A stretch of 64,000 nt of DNA from an uncultured bacterium (GTDB taxonomy: Bacteria > Planctomycetota > GCA-002687715): contig CADEGH010000025.1 in NCBI GenBank assembly GCA_902826835.1, positions 1 to 64,000 on the forward strand, written 5' to 3'. Below are positions 61,404-64,000 of this stretch, piece by piece (positions within the stretch are counted from its first letter, which is position 1; every line of letters starts with the position of its first letter). The translations under genes were made by a program, and so were the position numbers. The notes under the pieces were generated by a model that was not told where the DNA came from, did no database searches, and saw only the letters and a program-made list of their open reading frames with translations.

Positions 61404-63617
61404 TCAAGAGCGGGGAAGGCGGGGCGCGACCGGACCGGTGCGATCGGCGAGGAGAGCGAGGTTGCGGGATTGCGCCGCGAAGGGGCGCGTGCGATCGCGC
61501 GGTCCGGTTTCGTAGGTGCCGTCGGTGCGCATGAGCCAACACTGCGCATTGTCTTGCAGGTAGGGTTCGAGACCCTCGGAGAGGACGCGCTCTTTGAGCT
61601 CTTGATCCAGGATCGGGAACGCGATTTCGACGCGGCGGATGAGGTTGCGCGGCATCCAGTCGGCGCTGGACAAATACACCGCATTCTCTCCGCCGGCGAG
61701 GAAGTGGAAGATGCGCGAGTGTTCGAGGAATCGGCCGACGACGGAGCGGACGCGGATGTTGTCGGAGACGCCGGGGAGACCTGGACGCAGCGCGCACATG
61801 CCACGCACGATCAGATCGATCGGAACCCCCGCCTGCGAAGCCTTGTATAGCGCGCCGATGATCGTGGGATCGAGGAGCGCATTCATCTTGGCGACGATGC
61901 GGGAGGGCGATCCGGCGCGGGCCGCCTTCGTCTCCGCCTCGATCATTTGAACGAGCTGCTTTTGCAGGGTGAACGGCGCCTGCCACAGCCGGCGCAGCTT
62001 CGCGACTTTGCCAAGCCCGGTCAGTTGCTGGAAGAGGTCGTGGACGTCCTTGCCGAATTCTTCGTGGCAAGTCAACAGGCCGAAGTCGGTGTAACCACGC
62101 GCGGTGCGCTGGTGGTAATTGCCGGTGCCGAGATGCACGTAGCGCCTCAAGGTGTTTCCCTCCCGGCGTACGATCATGAGCATCTTCGCGTGGGTCTTGA
62201 AGCCGACGACCCCGTAGGCCACCTTCGCGCCCGCGTCTTGGAGGCGAGTCGCGAGGTCGATGTTGGCGGCCTCGTCGAAGCGAGCGCGCAGTTCGACGAC
62301 CGCAGTCACTTCCTTGCCAGCTTGGGCCGCTTCGTGGAGGGCGTCGGCCAAGGGCGAGTCGGCCCCGGTGCGGTAGAGCGTCTGTTTGATCGCCAACACA
62401 TCGGGGTCCTTCGAGGCGAGGCGCAACAGCTCGATGACCGGAGCGAAGGACTGGAACGGGTGGTGGAGGAGGAGATCGCCCTTGCGGATCTCCTCGAAGA
62501 GGTCGCTCGCTCCCACCAACCGTTTGGGCAGACCCGCGGTGAACGGCGGATACTTGAGGTCCGGCCGATCGACCATGTCGTACACCGCGTTCAAACGGTG
62601 GAGATTGACCGGGCCGTTGACGAGGTAGAGATCCGAGCGCTGAAGGCTGAACTGATCGAGTAGGAACTGGATCAAGTCCGCCGGGCAAGTCGGCTCCACT
62701 TCGATGCGCACGGCGGCGCTGAACTTGCGGCGCGGCAATTCCCCCTTGATCGCGTGGAGGATGTCGTCGACTTCCTCCTCGTCGACCCAAAGGTCCGAAT
62801 TGCGGGTCACGCGGAACTGCCAGCAGCCCTTCACTTCCATCCCGGGGAAGAGCTCCTGCACCTGCGAACGGATCATCGAGGAGAGGAGGACGAAGTCGTA
62901 GCGCTGCCCACTCACCGCGGCGGGGAATTGCGAAATGCGTGGCAAGATGCGCGGCGCCTGCACGATGGCGAGTCCCGAGCCGCGACCGAAGGCGTCCCGG
63001 CCTTCGACCGAGACGATGAAATTGAGGCTCTTGTTGAGGATCTGCGGAAACGGGTGCGCCGGGTCGAGCCCCACCGGAGTCAGCACCGGGAGCACGGCGC
63101 GCTGGCAATAGTCTCTGACCCAATCCAGTTGCGCTTCCGACCAATTGGCCCGCGGGAGCACCCGAATCCCTTCGGTTTCCAGAGCGGGGCGGATCATCTC
63201 CGTCATCACCTGGTATTGCTCTTGGACGAGGGTGTGCGCTTCGACGTCGATCGCCGCGAGAGTCTCCTGCGACGTCAGAGGGTCGGGGTCGGGATTCACC
63301 AACTGGTGCTGGACCTGCTGCTTCAAGCCGGCGACGCGGATCTCGAAGAACTCGTCCAGGTTGCTGCACGAAATCGTGAGAAACCGGAGCCGCTCGAGGA
63401 GCGGCACGGACCCGTCCTTGGCCTGGGCGAGGACCCGGCGGACAAACTGCAACTGGCTGAGTTCGCGACTCAGGAAGTGTTCGGGGTGATCGAGGCGAGG
63501 GGCACGCGGCATACGGGTTCGGCTGCGGGATCGTTCGATCGCCAGCGAGGCTGGAGTCTCGACGGCCTCGGGCCCCGATGGCATCGCGGCCGCAGCTTCC
63601 TGATCTGGTGTCGACAT
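61404..63617 (-). CDS. ppk1: Polyphosphate kinase 1
   Basis: A 737-residue enzyme making polyphosphate from ATP. The four domains are visible: N-terminal (HFLSRELSQLQFVRRVL), head, C1 and C2. The two catalytic histidines lie in VGFKTHAKMLMIVRREG (phosphorylated His) and FLEHSRIFHFLAGG. Other conserved blocks are VHLGTGNYHQRTARGYTD and YLSSADWMPRNLIRRVE. The start at 63617 was preferred over 63656 because the extra residues are not family-like. Together with Ppx at 49746 it supports polyphosphate storage. Confidence 0.95.
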   Translation of the reverse strand: MSTPDQEAAAAMPSGPEAVETPASLAIERSRSRTRMPRAPRLDHPEHFLSRELSQLQFVRRVLAQAKDGSVPLLERLRFLTISCSNLDEFFEIRVAGLKQQVQHQLVNPDPDPLTSQETLAAIDVEAHTLVQEQYQVMTEMIRPALETEGIRVLPRANWSEAQLDWVRDYCQRAVLPVLTPVGLDPAHPFPQILNKSLNFIVSVEGRDAFGRGSGLAIVQAPRILPRISQFPAAVSGQRYDFVLLSSMIRSQVQELFPGMEVKGCWQFRVTRNSDLWVDEEEVDDILHAIKGELPRRKFSAAVRIEVEPTCPADLIQFLLDQFSLQRSDLYLVNGPVNLHRLNAVYDMVDRPDLKYPPFTAGLPKRLVGASDLFEEIRKGDLLLHHPFQSFAPVIELLRLASKDPDVLAIKQTLYRTGADSPLADALHEAAQAGKEVTAVVELRARFDEAANIDLATRLQDAGAKVAYGVVGFKTHAKMLMIVRREGNTLRRYVHLGTGNYHQRTARGYTDFGLLTCHEEFGKDVHDLFQQLTGLGKVAKLRRLWQAPFTLQKQLVQMIEAETKAARAGSPSRIVAKMNALLDPTIIGALYKASQAGVPIDLIVRGMCALRPGLPGVSDNIRVRSVVGRFLEHSRIFHFLAGGENAVYLSSADWMPRNLIRRVEIAFPILDQELKERVLSEGLEPYLQDNAQCWLMRTDGTYETGPRDRTRPFAAQSRNLALLADRTGPVAPRLPRS

Positions 63618-63766
63618 GGTGGATCGCGCCCCGTGAGGAGAAGGAGCGGCACCCATCGATCCGCGCTCCCGACCTGCTCCTCATTCTTACCGTGGAGGAA
63701 CCGGGGGAGCCGGGGCGAAACCGCAAAATCGTATCAAGAATCCACCAAGAGCGGCAGGCGCTGGAA

Positions 63767-64000
63767 TCAGCCTCGCGGTTCTTCCGTCTCCCCGCGGATG
63801 AAGCCGAGGAGGGCCGACCCGTAATCACTCCAGAGTCGAGAGGGAGACTTCTTCTCCTCACCCCTTGCGAATTCCCAGCAGATGATCGGGATCCCGAGCG
63901 TCTCCCCGCACCATGCGCCGAGGCTGCCCGGGCGACTGCCCAACTTCTTGTAGGGGAGGCCCGAGAGGGTCGCGATCCGACGCGCGAGTCCCTCCCCGGG
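63767..64000 (-). CDS. M14 zinc carboxypeptidase, C-terminal fragment at window edge
   Basis: Only the last 77 residues lie in the window; the gene continues beyond 64000. The readable part, GSRPGSLGAWCGETLGIPII followed by CWEFARGE, matches the end of M14 (MpaA-like) peptidases, where the Glu is the catalytic base. The stop TGA is at 63767-63769. An amidase role on cell-wall peptides is possible, but I cannot see the zinc ligands. Confidence 0.65.
   Translation of the reverse strand, partial: PGEGLARRIATLSGLPYKKLGSRPGSLGAWCGETLGIPIICWEFARGEEKKSPSRLWSDYGSALLGFIRGETEEPRG

Noticed and set aside
61342..63861. Long open frame antisense-shifted across ppk1
   Set aside because: It is in another frame of the same strand as the clear Ppk1 protein and has the Arg/Pro-rich composition of a shadow frame.

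Overview
This is a high-GC window of about 45 protein genes and no rRNA or tRNA that I can see. It looks like a planctomycete-type (Planctomycetota) chromosome. The reasons are several ECF sigma factors, one coupled to a kinase with TPR-like repeats; many large secreted beta-rich proteins of unknown function; Planctomycete-type cytochrome domains; and an archaeal/eukaryotic-type prolyl-tRNA synthetase. The phylum call is inference; I could not run a search.

The most unusual content is two probable selenocysteine proteins. In the gene at 7970-9166 an in-frame TGA (9011) separates 347 residues from 50 more well-coded codons that end just before a strong terminator. In the ThuA-like gene at 37042-38343 an in-frame TGA (37414) splits a single domain. 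In both, a perfect hairpin with the same 5-nt loop, CGGGC, begins its loop exactly 23 nt after the TGA. This fits the bacterial SECIS geometry and is repeated 28 kb apart in unrelated genes. No selA, selB, selC or selD gene lies in the window.

Layout. 247-3367: prolyl-tRNA synthetase and a divergent secreted CAP-like protein. 3443-7791: an oxidoreductase operon (four-cluster Fe-S protein fused to an NrfD membrane domain, plus a molybdopterin catalytic subunit). 7970-9166: first selenoprotein candidate. 9433-14036: porin-like outer-membrane protein, haem lipoprotein and c-type cytochrome, possibly an electron-transfer unit. 14088-20324: two parallel cassettes of a small metal-binding-like secreted or membrane protein followed by an ECF sigma factor with a cysteine-bearing tail, separated by two secreted proteins. 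20457-24666: two large secreted proteins. 24704-29618: an ABC exporter (ATPase and two permeases) divergent from a CobW-family metallochaperone GTPase. 29803-38343: IPT/TIG-repeat protein, a complete IS1634-like element with target duplication, a gingipain-like secreted protein and the second selenoprotein candidate. 38358-40497: an ECF sigma, membrane protein and TolC-like coiled-coil operon.

40729-46359 holds a small zinc-ribbon-like protein, a DUF3052 protein, a secreted protein, a truncated Cmr6 (type III CRISPR) gene beside a truncated IS3 OrfA, a ferredoxin and a membrane protein with a thioredoxin-like tail. 46769-52847 holds a RecB-like nuclease, an M28 peptidase, exopolyphosphatase, a dienelactone-hydrolase-like protein and a membrane protein. 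52944-60598 holds a purple-acid-phosphatase-like protein and an operon of ECF sigma, Ser/Thr kinase interrupted by an amber codon, and a metallophosphoesterase. 60725-64000 holds a MntA/HepT toxin-antitoxin pair, polyphosphate kinase and the 3' end of an M14 carboxypeptidase. Ppk1 and Ppx together imply polyphosphate turnover. At least five of the large secreted proteins share a recurring beta-rich module ending in a motif like Q-A-x(n)-G-F-x-L-S-N/x-A.
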